DNA from: Pedobacter caeni
Lineage (GTDB): Bacteria; Bacteroidota; Bacteroidia; Sphingobacteriales; Sphingobacteriaceae
Reading direction: 5' to 3'
Assembly: GCF_900129215.1 (NCBI RefSeq)
Contig: NZ_FQUQ01000003.1
Span: 62,001 to 126,000 of the forward strand
DNA: 64,000 nucleotides
Shown here piece by piece: positions 1-8,885 of this stretch. The notes under the pieces were generated by a model that made no database searches, was not told the DNA's origin, and saw only the letters and a program-made list of their open reading frames with translations. A program made the position numbers and the translations under genes. The first letter of the stretch is position 1. Each line of letters begins with the position of its first letter.

Positions 1-2518
1 TCGCAATAATGTATTTAAGACAATCTTCTCCACTATTGTTGATGATGATATCCATATCAGGCTTCATCTCGCGAATAGCTCCAATCTGTAAATCAATTAA
101 TTCTTGTTGGTTTCTGCCACGTAAGTATTTCTCCTGACAGATAATGATCTTGTCAAACATCTGAGCAGCAATTTTTGCGGTCTCTATAATATCTGAATCT
201 CTTCTGTCGCCGGTAGCTGATATTACGCCAACATGTTCTGTTGCTTCAATGGTTTTTAAATAAGCTTTAATGCCACTATATCCATCCGGGTTATGTGCAA
301 AGTCAACCATGATCTGGAATTCTTTGAATTTAAAGGTATTCATCCTGCCTGGCGTTTGTGCTGCGGAAGGGATAAATGTTTCCAGTGACATGCGGATGTC
401 TTCAATCTTATATCCCCAAAGAAAGGTTGCAAGCGTTGCTGCCAGCACATTCTGAATCATAAAGTCAACACTGCCACCAAAGGTTAAAGGAACATGTGTT
501 ACCTTTTCTACCCTGATTTTCCAGTCGCCTTTTTTGATGGTGATATAACCATTTTCATAGATCGCTGCTATTCCTCCTTTTTTGCAATGCTCTACAATCA
601 CAGGATTATTTTCATCCATACTGAAGTAGGCAACATTACAATCGGCTGTAGCTGCGATTTTAATACAGTATTTGTTATCTGCGTTTAAGACACCCCAGCC
701 ACTTCTTTTTACGGCGCCAATTACTACTCCTTTTACCCTGGCAAGGTCGTCAAGGGTATGGATGTCAGAGATGCCTAAGTGATCTGCCTGAATATTGGTA
801 ATTACACCGATATCACATCTGTTGAAGCCTAATCCGGCTCTAAGGATGCCGCCTCTTGCCGTTTCCAGCACAGCGAATTCTACAGTTGGGTCTCTAAGGA
901 TAAATTCAGAACTAACAGGGCCTGTGGTATCACCTTTCATCAGCATGGTGTTCTGTACATAGATGCCATCTGATGTAGTAAAGCCAACTCTGGTTCCATT
1001 GCTTTTAACAATATGGGCGATTAACCTTGTTGTAGTCGTTTTTCCATTGGTTCCGGTCACGGCGATAATCGGGATGATCGCAGATTTTCCAGGGGGATAA
1101 AGCATGTCGATTACCGGGGCAGCCACATTTCTTGGCAGGCCTTCACTTGGAGCAAGGTGCATTCTGAAACCCGGAGCTGCATTTACTTCCAATACCACTC
1201 CTCCATTTTCTGTTAATGGTTGAGTCAGGTTCTCTGCCATGATGTCAATGCCACAGATGTCTAATCCAATTACTCTGGAGATGCGTTCACTGATAAATAC
1301 GTTCTGAGGGTGTACAAGGTCGGTTACATCGATAGAGGTTCCGCCAGTGCTTAAATTTGCGGTAGACTTCAGGTAGACAATCTCTCCTTGTGAAGGTACG
1401 GTTTCCAGTGTATATTCTTTTTTTGCCAGAAGGTCCAGTGTGTCGCGGTCGACGGTGATTTCTGTTAATACATTTTCATGACCGTAACCTCTTCTTGGAT
1501 CTGTGTTTTCCTTGTCGATGAGCTCCTGGATGGTCAATTGTCCATTTCCGGTTACATGTGCAGGAACGCGAAGCGCTGCAGCAACCATTTTATGATCGAT
1601 CACCAGGATTCTGAAATCATACCCCGTAATGAAACGCTCAATGATCACTTTCCGTGAATAATTTTGCGCATATTCAAAGGCTTCCTTTGCTGCATCATCA
1701 GTTTTTACATTGATGGTAGCTCCTTTGCCATGGTTTCCATCAAGGGGTTTAAATACCAGTGGATATCCTACTTTCCTGATGGCATCAGCAAGATCGTTGG
1801 GATCTGAAATGGTTACGCCTTTCGCTACCGGGATGGCAGAATCCTGCAACAGCCTTTTGGTTTCATCTTTATTACAGGCAATATCCACTGCTATAGAATT
1901 TGTCTTCTCAGTCATGGTTGCACGGAAACGAACTTGATTTTTTCCGTATCCCAATTGTACCAGTGAGCTTTTATTTAACCTGATCCATGGAATCTGTCTG
2001 GAGATGGCTTCATCCACAATGGAACCTGTACTTGGCCCAAGTCGTTCCAATTCTCTCAGCTCGCGCATGCGGTGAATATCGTGCTCCAGGTCGTAATCTG
2101 TTCCGTTAATCAGCGCTTCTGCGATCCTTACGGATGCTTCCGCGGCATAGAGGCCTGCTTTTTCTTCGAGGTAACTAAATACAACATTGTAAATGCCTTC
2201 TGTTTTAGTCTGACGGGTTCTGCCAAAACCTGTATCCATTCCGGCCAGGGTTTGAATTTCCAGGGCGATATGCTCGATAACATGTCCCATCCATGTGCCT
2301 TCCTGGATCCTCATCAGGAATCCTCCAGGTGCACCTTTAGAGCAACGGTGTGTATATAGACTAGGTATTAATTTTTCAATCCTTTCTGCAAAACCATCAA
2401 TCACATTGGTTGGATTTTGCTCCATCTCCTCCAGGTCAAGGCGCATTTGAATTAATTTTTTTCTGTTTATAGACCATATATTTGGTCCGCGTAGCACCTG
2501 TATGCCTAATATTTTCAT
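1..2518 (-). CDS. cphA: Cyanophycin synthetase, 3' end cut by the window edge
   Basis: This enzyme polymerises aspartate and arginine into the storage polymer cyanophycin, using ATP. Reading the minus strand from the ATG at 2516-2518 gives MKILGIQVLRGPNIWS, the conserved N-terminus of the family. An N-terminal domain is followed by an ATP-grasp region and, from about residue 487, a Mur-ligase-type P-loop (TGTNGKTTTT). About 839 codons are present. The family is usually around 870-880 residues, so roughly the last 35-40 residues lie outside the window. No internal stop was noticed in the stretches read. The gene is divergent from cphB across 271 bp, so synthesis and breakdown genes share one control region. 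The family call is firm; expression is not visible from sequence. Confidence 0.95.
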   Translation of the reverse strand, partial: MKILGIQVLRGPNIWSINRKKLIQMRLDLEEMEQNPTNVIDGFAERIEKLIPSLYTHRCSKGAPGGFLMRIQEGTWMGHVIEHIALEIQTLAGMDTGFGRTRQTKTEGIYNVVFSYLEEKAGLYAAEASVRIAEALINGTDYDLEHDIHRMRELRELERLGPSTGSIVDEAISRQIPWIRLNKSSLVQLGYGKNQVRFRATMTEKTNSIAVDIACNKDETKRLLQDSAIPVAKGVTISDPNDLADAIRKVGYPLVFKPLDGNHGKGATINVKTDDAAKEAFEYAQNYSRKVIIERFITGYDFRILVIDHKMVAAALRVPAHVTGNGQLTIQELIDKENTDPRRGYGHENVLTEITVDRDTLDLLAKKEYTLETVPSQGEIVYLKSTANLSTGGTSIDVTDLVHPQNVFISERISRVIGLDICGIDIMAENLTQPLTENGGVVLEVNAAPGFRMHLAPSEGLPRNVAAPVIDMLYPPGKSAIIPIIAVTGTNGKTTTTRLIAHIVKSNGTRVGFTTSDGIYVQNTMLMKGDTTGPVSSEFILRDPTVEFAVLETARGGILRAGLGFNRCDIGVITNIQADHLGISDIHTLDDLARVKGVVIGAVKRSGWGVLNADNKYCIKIAATADCNVAYFSMDENNPVIVEHCKKGGIAAIYENGYITIKKGDWKIRVEKVTHVPLTFGGSVDFMIQNVLAATLATFLWGYKIEDIRMSLETFIPSAAQTPGRMNTFKFKEFQIMVDFAHNPDGYSGIKAYLKTIEATEHVGVISATGDRRDSDIIETAKIAAQMFDKIIICQEKYLRGRNQQELIDLQIGAIREMKPDMDIIINNSGEDCLKYIIA

Positions 2519-2754
2519 TCTAGATTGGTTATTTTGTGTTGGTAGTGACCATATTATGGGAATTGTTAGCCGCTAATCTTATAAGGTCAATGGAGAGATT
2601 AAAGTATAAATATTTTTCGAAAGTTCCACTATTGGCCCGTTAAATGTTAGCAATATATTTTAGACAGGAAATTGCAGGGATTCTAACTCTTCAAAAAAAT
2701 GTTAATAAGGGTGTATTATTGATAAATAATTCCTTAATATTAGGCTAATGCATA

Positions 2755-2762
2755 TATATTTG
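2755..2762 (+). promoter_or_regulatory. -7 promoter element of cphB
   Basis: TATATTTG is an exact match to the Bacteroidota -7 consensus TAnnTTTG and ends 27 bp before the cphB start codon. No convincing -33 TTTG box was identified at the usual distance. Confidence 0.5.
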
Positions 2763-2789
2763 GAATTATTGGAAATGTAAAGATTTAAA

Positions 2790-3665
2790 ATGACTCCAAA
2801 GGGTAAACTAATAATTATAGGTGGTGCGATTAATACGGGAAGTTTCACAGAGACAACTTTCGGATTGCCCCAGAATATGAACTTTTTTGAAAGAGGTATT
2901 TTAAAGAAAATTACGACGGAATCATTAAAGGGGACTACATCTCGTTTTGAGATCATTACTACCGCATCCCTGGTTCCGGAAAGGGTTGGAGAAGAATATA
3001 TCAAGGCCTTCGCACAGCTGGATGTTCAGGACGTGGGTGTTTTAAACATCAACAGTCGTGAACAGGCAAATTCAGAAGAAAATTGCGCCCGTGTAAAAGC
3101 GGCAGATGTGATCATCTTTACTGGCGGAGACCAATTGCGTTTGTCTTCCATATTTGGCGGGACTGCTATTCATCAAATCCTTTTAGATAAATATCAGGAT
3201 GAACCAGTGGTGATTGCCGGGACTTCTGCCGGAGCTGCGGCGAGTTCTAAGAACATGATCTATCAGGGCAGTAGTAAAGACGCATTGCTGAAAGGCGAAG
3301 TGAAGATTACTGGCGGATTGGGCTTTATTGATGGGGTGATTGTAGATACCCATTTTGTTCAGCGCGGAAGGATAGGACGACTTTTATACGCTACAGCCAG
3401 TAACCCGGGAATACTTGGGATCGGACTTGGAGAAGATACCGGTTTATACATTTCGAACGGCAACATTATGGAAGCGATTGGTTCCGGAATGGTCATCCTC
3501 GTAGATGGTAGAAATATGGCCGATACGAACCTTACCGATGTGGATATGGGGCAACCCGTTTCCATTAATAATATGACTGTTCATGTGATGTGTGATGGTG
3601 ATATTTATGATCTTACGGCCCATAAATTAACGATTCATCATCCAAAGGTTGTTCCAATAGACTAA
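2790..3665 (+). CDS. cphB: Cyanophycinase (peptidase family S51)
   Basis: A cytoplasmic serine exopeptidase that releases beta-Asp-Arg dipeptides from cyanophycin. The 291-residue length is normal for the family. The nucleophile motif GTSAGA puts the catalytic serine at about residue 146. FTGGDQ (about 110-115) and DTHFVQRGRIGRL (about 186-198) are family hallmarks. There is no signal peptide, which fits an intracellular storage polymer. It is transcribed away from cphA and followed after 143 bp by the isoaspartyl peptidase that would split its dipeptide product. The closest alternative is another S51 peptidase, but the cphA neighbour makes cyanophycinase by far the best call. Confidence 0.96.
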   Translation: MTPKGKLIIIGGAINTGSFTETTFGLPQNMNFFERGILKKITTESLKGTTSRFEIITTASLVPERVGEEYIKAFAQLDVQDVGVLNINSREQANSEENCARVKAADVIIFTGGDQLRLSSIFGGTAIHQILLDKYQDEPVVIAGTSAGAAASSKNMIYQGSSKDALLKGEVKITGGLGFIDGVIVDTHFVQRGRIGRLLYATASNPGILGIGLGEDTGLYISNGNIMEAIGSGMVILVDGRNMADTNLTDVDMGQPVSINNMTVHVMCDGDIYDLTAHKLTIHHPKVVPID

Positions 3666-3677
3666 ATCAATGGAAAC

Positions 3678-3721
3678 ATCATCAGCATGCCACCCGCAAA
3701 CGGTAGTGAGTAGCTGATGAT
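3678..3721 (+). terminator. Hairpin between cphB and the isoaspartyl peptidase gene
   Basis: ATCATCAGC (3678-3686) pairs perfectly with GCTGATGAT (3713-3721). The loop can fold further through CCG/CGG around CAAA. There is no strong U-tract after it, so it may be an attenuating or processing hairpin rather than a full terminator. Confidence 0.4.
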
Positions 3722-3808
3722 CGCTTTATAACCATTAAACCGAGTTTACGAGTTATTGAGATCCATTGAAAATCAATTAAGAGCACGAAAAAAAACAATT
3801 ATATTTCA

Positions 3809-4651
3809 ATGAAAATAATCATACATGGTGGTTTTTTTAGTGAGTCTGGCACCAATCAGGAGACTAAAAAAGCAAAACAAGATGCCTTGTCGGCAATTGT
3901 AAGTGAATCTCATCATTATTTGCAAACGCATACTGCATTGGAGACTGTCATTTATGCAGTTAGCCTGCTGGAAGACAACGACCTTTTTAATGCCGGACTT
4001 GGATCTCAGATTCAAAGTGATGGAAAGGTACGGTTAAGTGCTTCACTGATGGATGGTAAAAGCCAGAAATTTAGTGGCGTGATCAATATTGAAAATGTAA
4101 AGAACCCGATTCAGGTATCAGAAAAGCTATTGGATTACGACGATAGGGTTCTGAGTGGGGAAGGTGCTTTAAATTTTGCACGTGACCAGGGCTTCGGCTT
4201 TTTTGATCCCATTATTCCACAAAGACAACAGGAATATGAGCAGAAAATGGCTCAGTCCAGCCGGATTGGTACTGTTGGCTGTGTCGCTTTGGATGCCAAT
4301 GGAGACCTTGCTGCGGCAACTTCCACAGGAGGTAAAGGATTTGAAATCCCATGTCGTGTAAGTGATTCGGCTACTGTTGCGGGGAATTTTGCAAATGAAT
4401 ATGCTGGTATTTCCTGTACCGGTGTTGGTGAAGACATTGTGAGCACAGCGCTCGCTGCGAAGATTGTAACCCGTGTTACTGATGGTTTCAGCTTAAAAGA
4501 TGCCAGTGATAAATCATTTGCAGAATTGAAATCTTTTGATGGTTTTGCAGGGGTAATTGGAATCTCTTCTAAAGGAGAGGTTTATCATACTGACTCTCAT
4601 CCTTATATGGTCTGGGCTGCTTTTGACGGTAGTTTACAGGTGTTTAACTAA
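3809..4651 (+). CDS. iaaA: Isoaspartyl peptidase / L-asparaginase (Ntn hydrolase)
   Basis: A plant-type asparaginase that matures by self-cleavage before a threonine and hydrolyses beta-aspartyl dipeptides. Next to cphA and cphB it is expected to split beta-Asp-Arg into aspartate and arginine. The predicted nucleophile is Thr155 in the motif IGTVG, followed by TSTGG at 171-175. At 280 residues it is shorter than the usual 310-330. The glycine-loop region reads PCRVSDS (181-187), where typical members have GRVGDS, so it belongs to a divergent subgroup. Specificity for beta-Asp-Arg is inferred from the neighbours. The gene lies 143 bp after cphB with a hairpin in between, so it may be only partly co-transcribed. 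Confidence 0.9.
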   Translation: MKIIIHGGFFSESGTNQETKKAKQDALSAIVSESHHYLQTHTALETVIYAVSLLEDNDLFNAGLGSQIQSDGKVRLSASLMDGKSQKFSGVINIENVKNPIQVSEKLLDYDDRVLSGEGALNFARDQGFGFFDPIIPQRQQEYEQKMAQSSRIGTVGCVALDANGDLAAATSTGGKGFEIPCRVSDSATVAGNFANEYAGISCTGVGEDIVSTALAAKIVTRVTDGFSLKDASDKSFAELKSFDGFAGVIGISSKGEVYHTDSHPYMVWAAFDGSLQVFN

Positions 4652-4671
4652 ATTTGTTATATCTTTATCGG

Positions 4672-5355
4672 ATGAACAAAATTTGTTTAGTAATCATTTG
4701 CCTGTTATTTTCAGGGAGGGCAATGACACAAACCAATACTTTTCTACCACAAGAGCCTCCGGTGACCAGCGGAGCCATAAATATTGTGACTTCCAGTCTG
4801 GAAGAAGCAGATGGAAATACCTATTTCGCTGAGGCCGTAAAGAACGAAAAAAGAGGCGATTTGAATGATGCCCTTACTTTATTCGGTAAAGCAGCCTTCG
4901 AATACAACAGCTCTAAACTTTTTGTTCGTTATGGAGAAGCCCTCTTAAGATTGGGAAATGTTCATTTTTTGATGAACCATTACGGAGAAGCGGAGCAGGT
5001 AATTCTTAATGTTGCCTTAAAGAATTATTCCAGAATAGGAAGTAAAACCGGACAAATGGAGTCTTATTACCAATTGGGAAGGATTTATTTCGCTGCCAAT
5101 AAACTGACCCAATCCTTATGGTTTTATACCCAGCAAGGGATTCTTGCGAAACAGGTAAATAACAATAATTCCTATATTGAATCTGTGCTTGGTATTGCGC
5201 AGGTAAAAATCAGGAAGAAAGAATATACCCTTGCCTTAAGGGATATCAACAGAGCCGAATTATTGGCCAAGTCTTCAAATAACAATCAGTTCAAAAATAA
5301 GATTAAAGAAGTAAGAGCGCTAATTCCTTCTAAGATAGGAGCTAAGAAGTCCTGA
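4672..5355 (+). CDS. Exported tetratricopeptide-repeat protein
   Basis: The start at ATG 4672 gives MNKICLVIICLLFSGRAMTQ, a good signal peptide, whereas an upstream in-frame TTG at 4654 would precede it with six unhelpful residues. The mature part consists of helical TPR-like repeats between about residues 50 and 220. They are rich in Ala, Leu and Tyr at TPR positions, for example in YYQLGRIYFAANKLTQSLWF. The gene begins 21 bp after the peptidase stop, so read-through from the cyanophycin genes is likely. A near-match -7 element (TATCTTTA, 4660-4667) ends four bases before the ATG. The protein is probably a periplasmic scaffold; no enzymatic function can be read from it. Confidence 0.75.
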   Translation: MNKICLVIICLLFSGRAMTQTNTFLPQEPPVTSGAINIVTSSLEEADGNTYFAEAVKNEKRGDLNDALTLFGKAAFEYNSSKLFVRYGEALLRLGNVHFLMNHYGEAEQVILNVALKNYSRIGSKTGQMESYYQLGRIYFAANKLTQSLWFYTQQGILAKQVNNNNSYIESVLGIAQVKIRKKEYTLALRDINRAELLAKSSNNNQFKNKIKEVRALIPSKIGAKKS

Positions 5356-5408
5356 TTAGCAATGTGAAATTATCCTGTGCCTCTTGTTTTTTGTATAGAA
5401 TTTTTAAT

Positions 5409-5416
5409 TACTTTTG
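5409..5416 (+). promoter_or_regulatory. -7 promoter element of ctp
   Basis: TACTTTTG matches TAnnTTTG exactly. Possible -33 boxes are CTTG at 5383-5386 or TTTG at 5390-5393. Transcription would start near 5421-5424, immediately before a strong palindrome and about 80 nt before the ctp start codon. Confidence 0.5.
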
Positions 5417-5425
5417 ATAAGTTTA

Positions 5426-5461
5426 CAGAAAAGAGACGGTAATATTACTGTCTCTTTTCTG
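5426..5461 (+). other. 36-nt palindromic hairpin in the predicted ctp 5' UTR
   Basis: Twelve-base outer arms (CAGAAAAGAGAC and GTCTCTTTTCTG) enclose a further self-complementary GTAATATTAC, with a single G-T pair as the only imperfection. It lies between the TPR gene (ends 5355) and the ctp ATG at 5504, and downstream of the -7 element at 5409-5416. It could terminate upstream transcription or form a 5'-terminal mRNA hairpin. Confidence 0.7.
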
Positions 5462-5503
5462 TTTATTAATGATATTGGTATCATATTAGTTGTGCATTAC
5501 AAA

Positions 5504-7702
5504 ATGGATTTTAAATTATTCAAAGAGATGTTAAAAAGAACGTTACTAGTGGCCTTTACTGGGGCTGTACTTGCGTGCCAGGCTGCCGCCCCTAAGCCAC
5601 AACAATTAGTGAAGGGGATCAGCAATATTGTGCCGGACGAAAGACAATCTCTGGTAGTTAAAGAGGTTGTTGGACTGATTGAAAATTACAATTATAAAAA
5701 AATAAAGCTCAATGACTCTATTTCGTCATTGATCCTGGATAAGTATATAAAGGATCTGGATCCTTATAAATACTATTTCCTGGCCTCTGATATTAAAGAT
5801 TTTGAGCAGTTTAGGAACTCATTGGATGATGATTTTAGAAATGGGGATTTAAGTGCTCCCTTCTATATCTTCAATGTATACCTAAAACGATATAATGAAT
5901 GGCTTGCCTATACACTTTCACAGGTAAAAGGCAAGTACGATTTTAATCAGGATGATACTTATGTATTTGACAGGGAGAAAATGCCATGGATCACCTCTGT
6001 TCCTGAACTTAATGAGGTCTGGAAAAAGAAGGTGAAATATGACCTTGTTAACCTGAAAATAGCAGGAACTACCCCGGCAAAAAATGTGGAAACCCTGACT
6101 AAAAGATATGAGAATCTAAAATCACAAGCTTCAAAGGTGAATAACCAGGATGTGTTCCAAACCATTATGGATGCTTTCACAGAAACAATTGATCCTCATA
6201 CGAACTATTTTAACCCGGTAAATGCGCAACAGTTTAATGAAGACATGGCGCGTTCATTTGAGGGGATTGGAGCAAGACTGAAACTGGAAAATGATATCCT
6301 TAAAATCGATGAAATCATTCCGGGTGGCCCCGCATTCAAAAGTAAACTTCTCAGTTCTGGCGACAGGATTGTTGGAGTAGCGCAAGGTGCCGGTGAGTTT
6401 GAAGACATTATAGGATGGAGAATAGACAATTCAGTTTCTAAAATCAAAGGACCTAAAGGAACCAAAGTAAGGTTGAAAATTATTCCGGTAGGACGTGAGT
6501 TGTCTTCAAAACCTGTCATTATTGAACTGACCAGGGAGCGGATTGTGATGGAAGATCAATCGGCCAAGAAAACGGTAAAAACAATTCAGTCGAACGGACA
6601 ACCGTATAAGATTGGAATCATCAGAGTTCCTGCTTTTTATGCAGACTTTAAAGCTGCAAATGCAGGTGACCCGAATTATAAAAGTACGACTCGTGATGTG
6701 AGGTTGCTGATCGATACTTTGAAAAATAAAGATAAGGTCGACGCTATTGTAATGGATTTGCGTGCAAATGGTGGTGGTTCACTCGTAGAAGCGATCGACC
6801 TGACCGGATTGTTTATTGACAAAGGCCCCGTAGTACAGGTAAAAGACATTAAAAATAACATCGAAGTAAGTGAGGATACCAATGCAGGGGTGGCCTGGAG
6901 TGGTCCTTTCGGAGTGATGGTGGATCGGTTGAGTGCTTCTGCTTCTGAGATCTTTGCAGGTGCAATTCAGGATTATGGAAGAGGGATTGTAATGGGAACA
7001 CAAACCTATGGTAAAGGCACTGTACAGTCCTCAATAGACTTGAACAGACTGGTAAATCCTTCTATTTTGCAAAGAATCGCTGCTTTAGTAAGCAAGGATG
7101 CAAAGACAACCATCAAGACCGTTGAGGGTAAAGGTGGTGCTCCTGTTCAATTGGGCCAGATCAACTTAACCATGGCTAAATTTTACCGTGTAAATGGAAG
7201 TAGCACACAGCATAAAGGAGTAATGCCTGATATTCAATTCCCGTCCCTTTATCCTATGAACAAAATAGGTGAAGATACAGAGCCTTCGGCCCTGCCTTGG
7301 GATGAGGTACAGAAGTCTGACTTTAAACCTGTTGCGGACCTTAATCCATTGAAACCGGAATTACTGAAACTTCATGAGGCAAGGATGGCAAATTCCCTGG
7401 ATTATAAAACATTGGAGCAGGATATTGCTGATGTTAAAAAACGTGAAGGAGAAGTATCCGTAACTTTAAATGAAACCAAGCTGAAAGCAGAACGCGATAG
7501 TCTGGAGGCAAAATCTCTTGCCAGAATTAATCAGCTAAGGGTTGCTAAAGGTTTGGCTCCGGTTAAAAAAGGAGACAAGATCAAGAAAGAAGAAACGTTC
7601 GATTTCATAGAAGATGAAAGCTTACAGATCATGGCTGATTTGATGAGATTTACCAATCCGAATAAAGCTGAGCTGGTAAAAGTAAAAGCAGGATTTAACT
7701 AA
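5504..7702 (+). CDS. Carboxy-terminal processing protease (S41, Prc/Tsp type), lipoprotein
   Basis: An envelope protease of the Tsp/Prc type, which trims or degrades periplasmic proteins from their C-terminus. ATG 5504 gives a lipoprotein signal ending VLAC, with Cys25 as the lipidated residue; the extra 30 codons upstream lie over the palindromic leader and are rejected. An N-terminal helical domain is followed by a PDZ domain (about residues 235-330). The S41 core follows, with a Ser-Lys dyad: Ser in SASASE (about 479-481) and Lys about 504 in YGKGTVQ. A charged C-terminal tail corresponds to the extra domain of Tsp homologues. The length of 732 residues is normal for this subgroup. A strong bidirectional terminator follows. 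Confidence 0.93.
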   Translation: MDFKLFKEMLKRTLLVAFTGAVLACQAAAPKPQQLVKGISNIVPDERQSLVVKEVVGLIENYNYKKIKLNDSISSLILDKYIKDLDPYKYYFLASDIKDFEQFRNSLDDDFRNGDLSAPFYIFNVYLKRYNEWLAYTLSQVKGKYDFNQDDTYVFDREKMPWITSVPELNEVWKKKVKYDLVNLKIAGTTPAKNVETLTKRYENLKSQASKVNNQDVFQTIMDAFTETIDPHTNYFNPVNAQQFNEDMARSFEGIGARLKLENDILKIDEIIPGGPAFKSKLLSSGDRIVGVAQGAGEFEDIIGWRIDNSVSKIKGPKGTKVRLKIIPVGRELSSKPVIIELTRERIVMEDQSAKKTVKTIQSNGQPYKIGIIRVPAFYADFKAANAGDPNYKSTTRDVRLLIDTLKNKDKVDAIVMDLRANGGGSLVEAIDLTGLFIDKGPVVQVKDIKNNIEVSEDTNAGVAWSGPFGVMVDRLSASASEIFAGAIQDYGRGIVMGTQTYGKGTVQSSIDLNRLVNPSILQRIAALVSKDAKTTIKTVEGKGGAPVQLGQINLTMAKFYRVNGSSTQHKGVMPDIQFPSLYPMNKIGEDTEPSALPWDEVQKSDFKPVADLNPLKPELLKLHEARMANSLDYKTLEQDIADVKKREGEVSVTLNETKLKAERDSLEAKSLARINQLRVAKGLAPVKKGDKIKKEETFDFIEDESLQIMADLMRFTNPNKAELVKVKAGFN

Positions 7703-7734
7703 AGAAAATAAGTCCTGAAGAGGAATATACTTAT

Positions 7735-7773
7735 AAAAAAAAGAGGGCATCTACACGATGCCCTCTTTTTTTT
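7735..7773. terminator. Bidirectional rho-independent terminator
   Basis: A 17-bp perfect stem has eight A on the left, GAGGGCATC, a TACAC loop, then GATGCCCTC and eight T. It sits between the convergent ctp gene and the SPFH gene and can serve both strands. Confidence 0.9.
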
Positions 7774-7789
7774 ATAACCCGATGTCTGA

Positions 7790-8728
7790 TTATTTCGTGG
7801 TCTTATCATCCCGGTTCTTTTGGATTTGCATGGCCATCATTTCTTTCATGGTCTTGTTCATCCCTTCTGTAGAACCATCAAGAAACACCACATTGCCATC
7901 ACTATTCTCCGCAAAGTGTTTAATTGATTCTGTCCACATGGTAAAGAGGATAACCGAAATATCCAGGTTCGCTTCTTCCATTTCCTGTGCTGCCTTGGTC
8001 ATACCATGCGCAACTTCTGCGCGGAATAAAGCAATTCCCTGACCTCTTAATTGTGCGGCTTCTCTTTCTGCAGCAGCAGCAATTTTAATGGCATTACCAT
8101 CAGCTTCTGCTCCTTTTGTCTTGGTAATTAATAAAGCCTGTCCTTCATTCTCCGCTGCTGCCTTTAAATTATTTGAAGCAACGACTCTGCTCATCGAACG
8201 CATAATTTCCTCATCAAAGGTGATGTCGTTTAGTTGCAAATCCTGAAGATGGTAACCCCAGCTTTCCAATACCTGATCAATCTGATGCTTAACATGGTCT
8301 ACGATTTCATTCCGCTGAGCCAAAACATTTGCCTGGCGCTGAGTGGCTACATATGCACGGATAGATCCTTCAATCGTACGGATCAGGGCCTGCATCAGGT
8401 TGGTTGAATCCACAAACTTAAAGGCTACGTTTTTGATGGTTTCTTCATCATGGTTAAGCACCGAATAAAGAAGCATGGCCTTGAAATAAACGTTTGCCTG
8501 ATCCTGTGTTACCGCCTGGAAAGAAAGCTCAACAGAGCGGTTCTGAATCGAAATTCTGGAATGAATATTTTCAACTAGGGGAATTTTTAGGCTAAGCCCT
8601 GGTCTTAGCAGGCGGCGGTACTTGCCAAAGATGGTGATTACAGCGATGGTGCCCTGTTTTACCGTAACAAAAGAACTGATCAGAATAACCAGTGCAATGA
8701 ATACGAAAATGTAAGATGTATAGTCCAT
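7790..8728 (-). CDS. SPFH / Band 7 (stomatin-prohibitin) membrane protein
   Basis: An inner-membrane scaffold of the stomatin/prohibitin group, which forms large ring-like assemblies and organises membrane microdomains or proteases. One N-terminal transmembrane segment (about residues 5-25) leads into the Band 7 fold, with the typical opening VKQGTIAVITIFGKYRRLLRPGL. An Ala/Glu-rich coiled coil (about 185-250) and a charged tail follow. The 312-residue length is normal. It is a single-gene unit. TATCTTGA at 8761-8768 (minus strand), about 33 bp upstream, resembles a -7 element. No NfeD partner is adjacent, so the exact subfamily role is open. Confidence 0.9.
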   Translation of the reverse strand: MDYTSYIFVFIALVILISSFVTVKQGTIAVITIFGKYRRLLRPGLSLKIPLVENIHSRISIQNRSVELSFQAVTQDQANVYFKAMLLYSVLNHDEETIKNVAFKFVDSTNLMQALIRTIEGSIRAYVATQRQANVLAQRNEIVDHVKHQIDQVLESWGYHLQDLQLNDITFDEEIMRSMSRVVASNNLKAAAENEGQALLITKTKGAEADGNAIKIAAAAEREAAQLRGQGIALFRAEVAHGMTKAAQEMEEANLDISVILFTMWTESIKHFAENSDGNVVFLDGSTEGMNKTMKEMMAMQIQKNRDDKTTK

Positions 8729-8885
8729 AGGTATCTCTTTTTTTGATTAACATAATGTCTTCAAGATACGAAGAATTTCTGCCTTCCAGCCAGGGCGGGA
8801 ATTCTTTATTATGGACAACAGATCAGAACATGGGTTTTTTCTGTACTTCAGGAATTGGCCTGCTAAAAAATACCAAAGATGAGTC

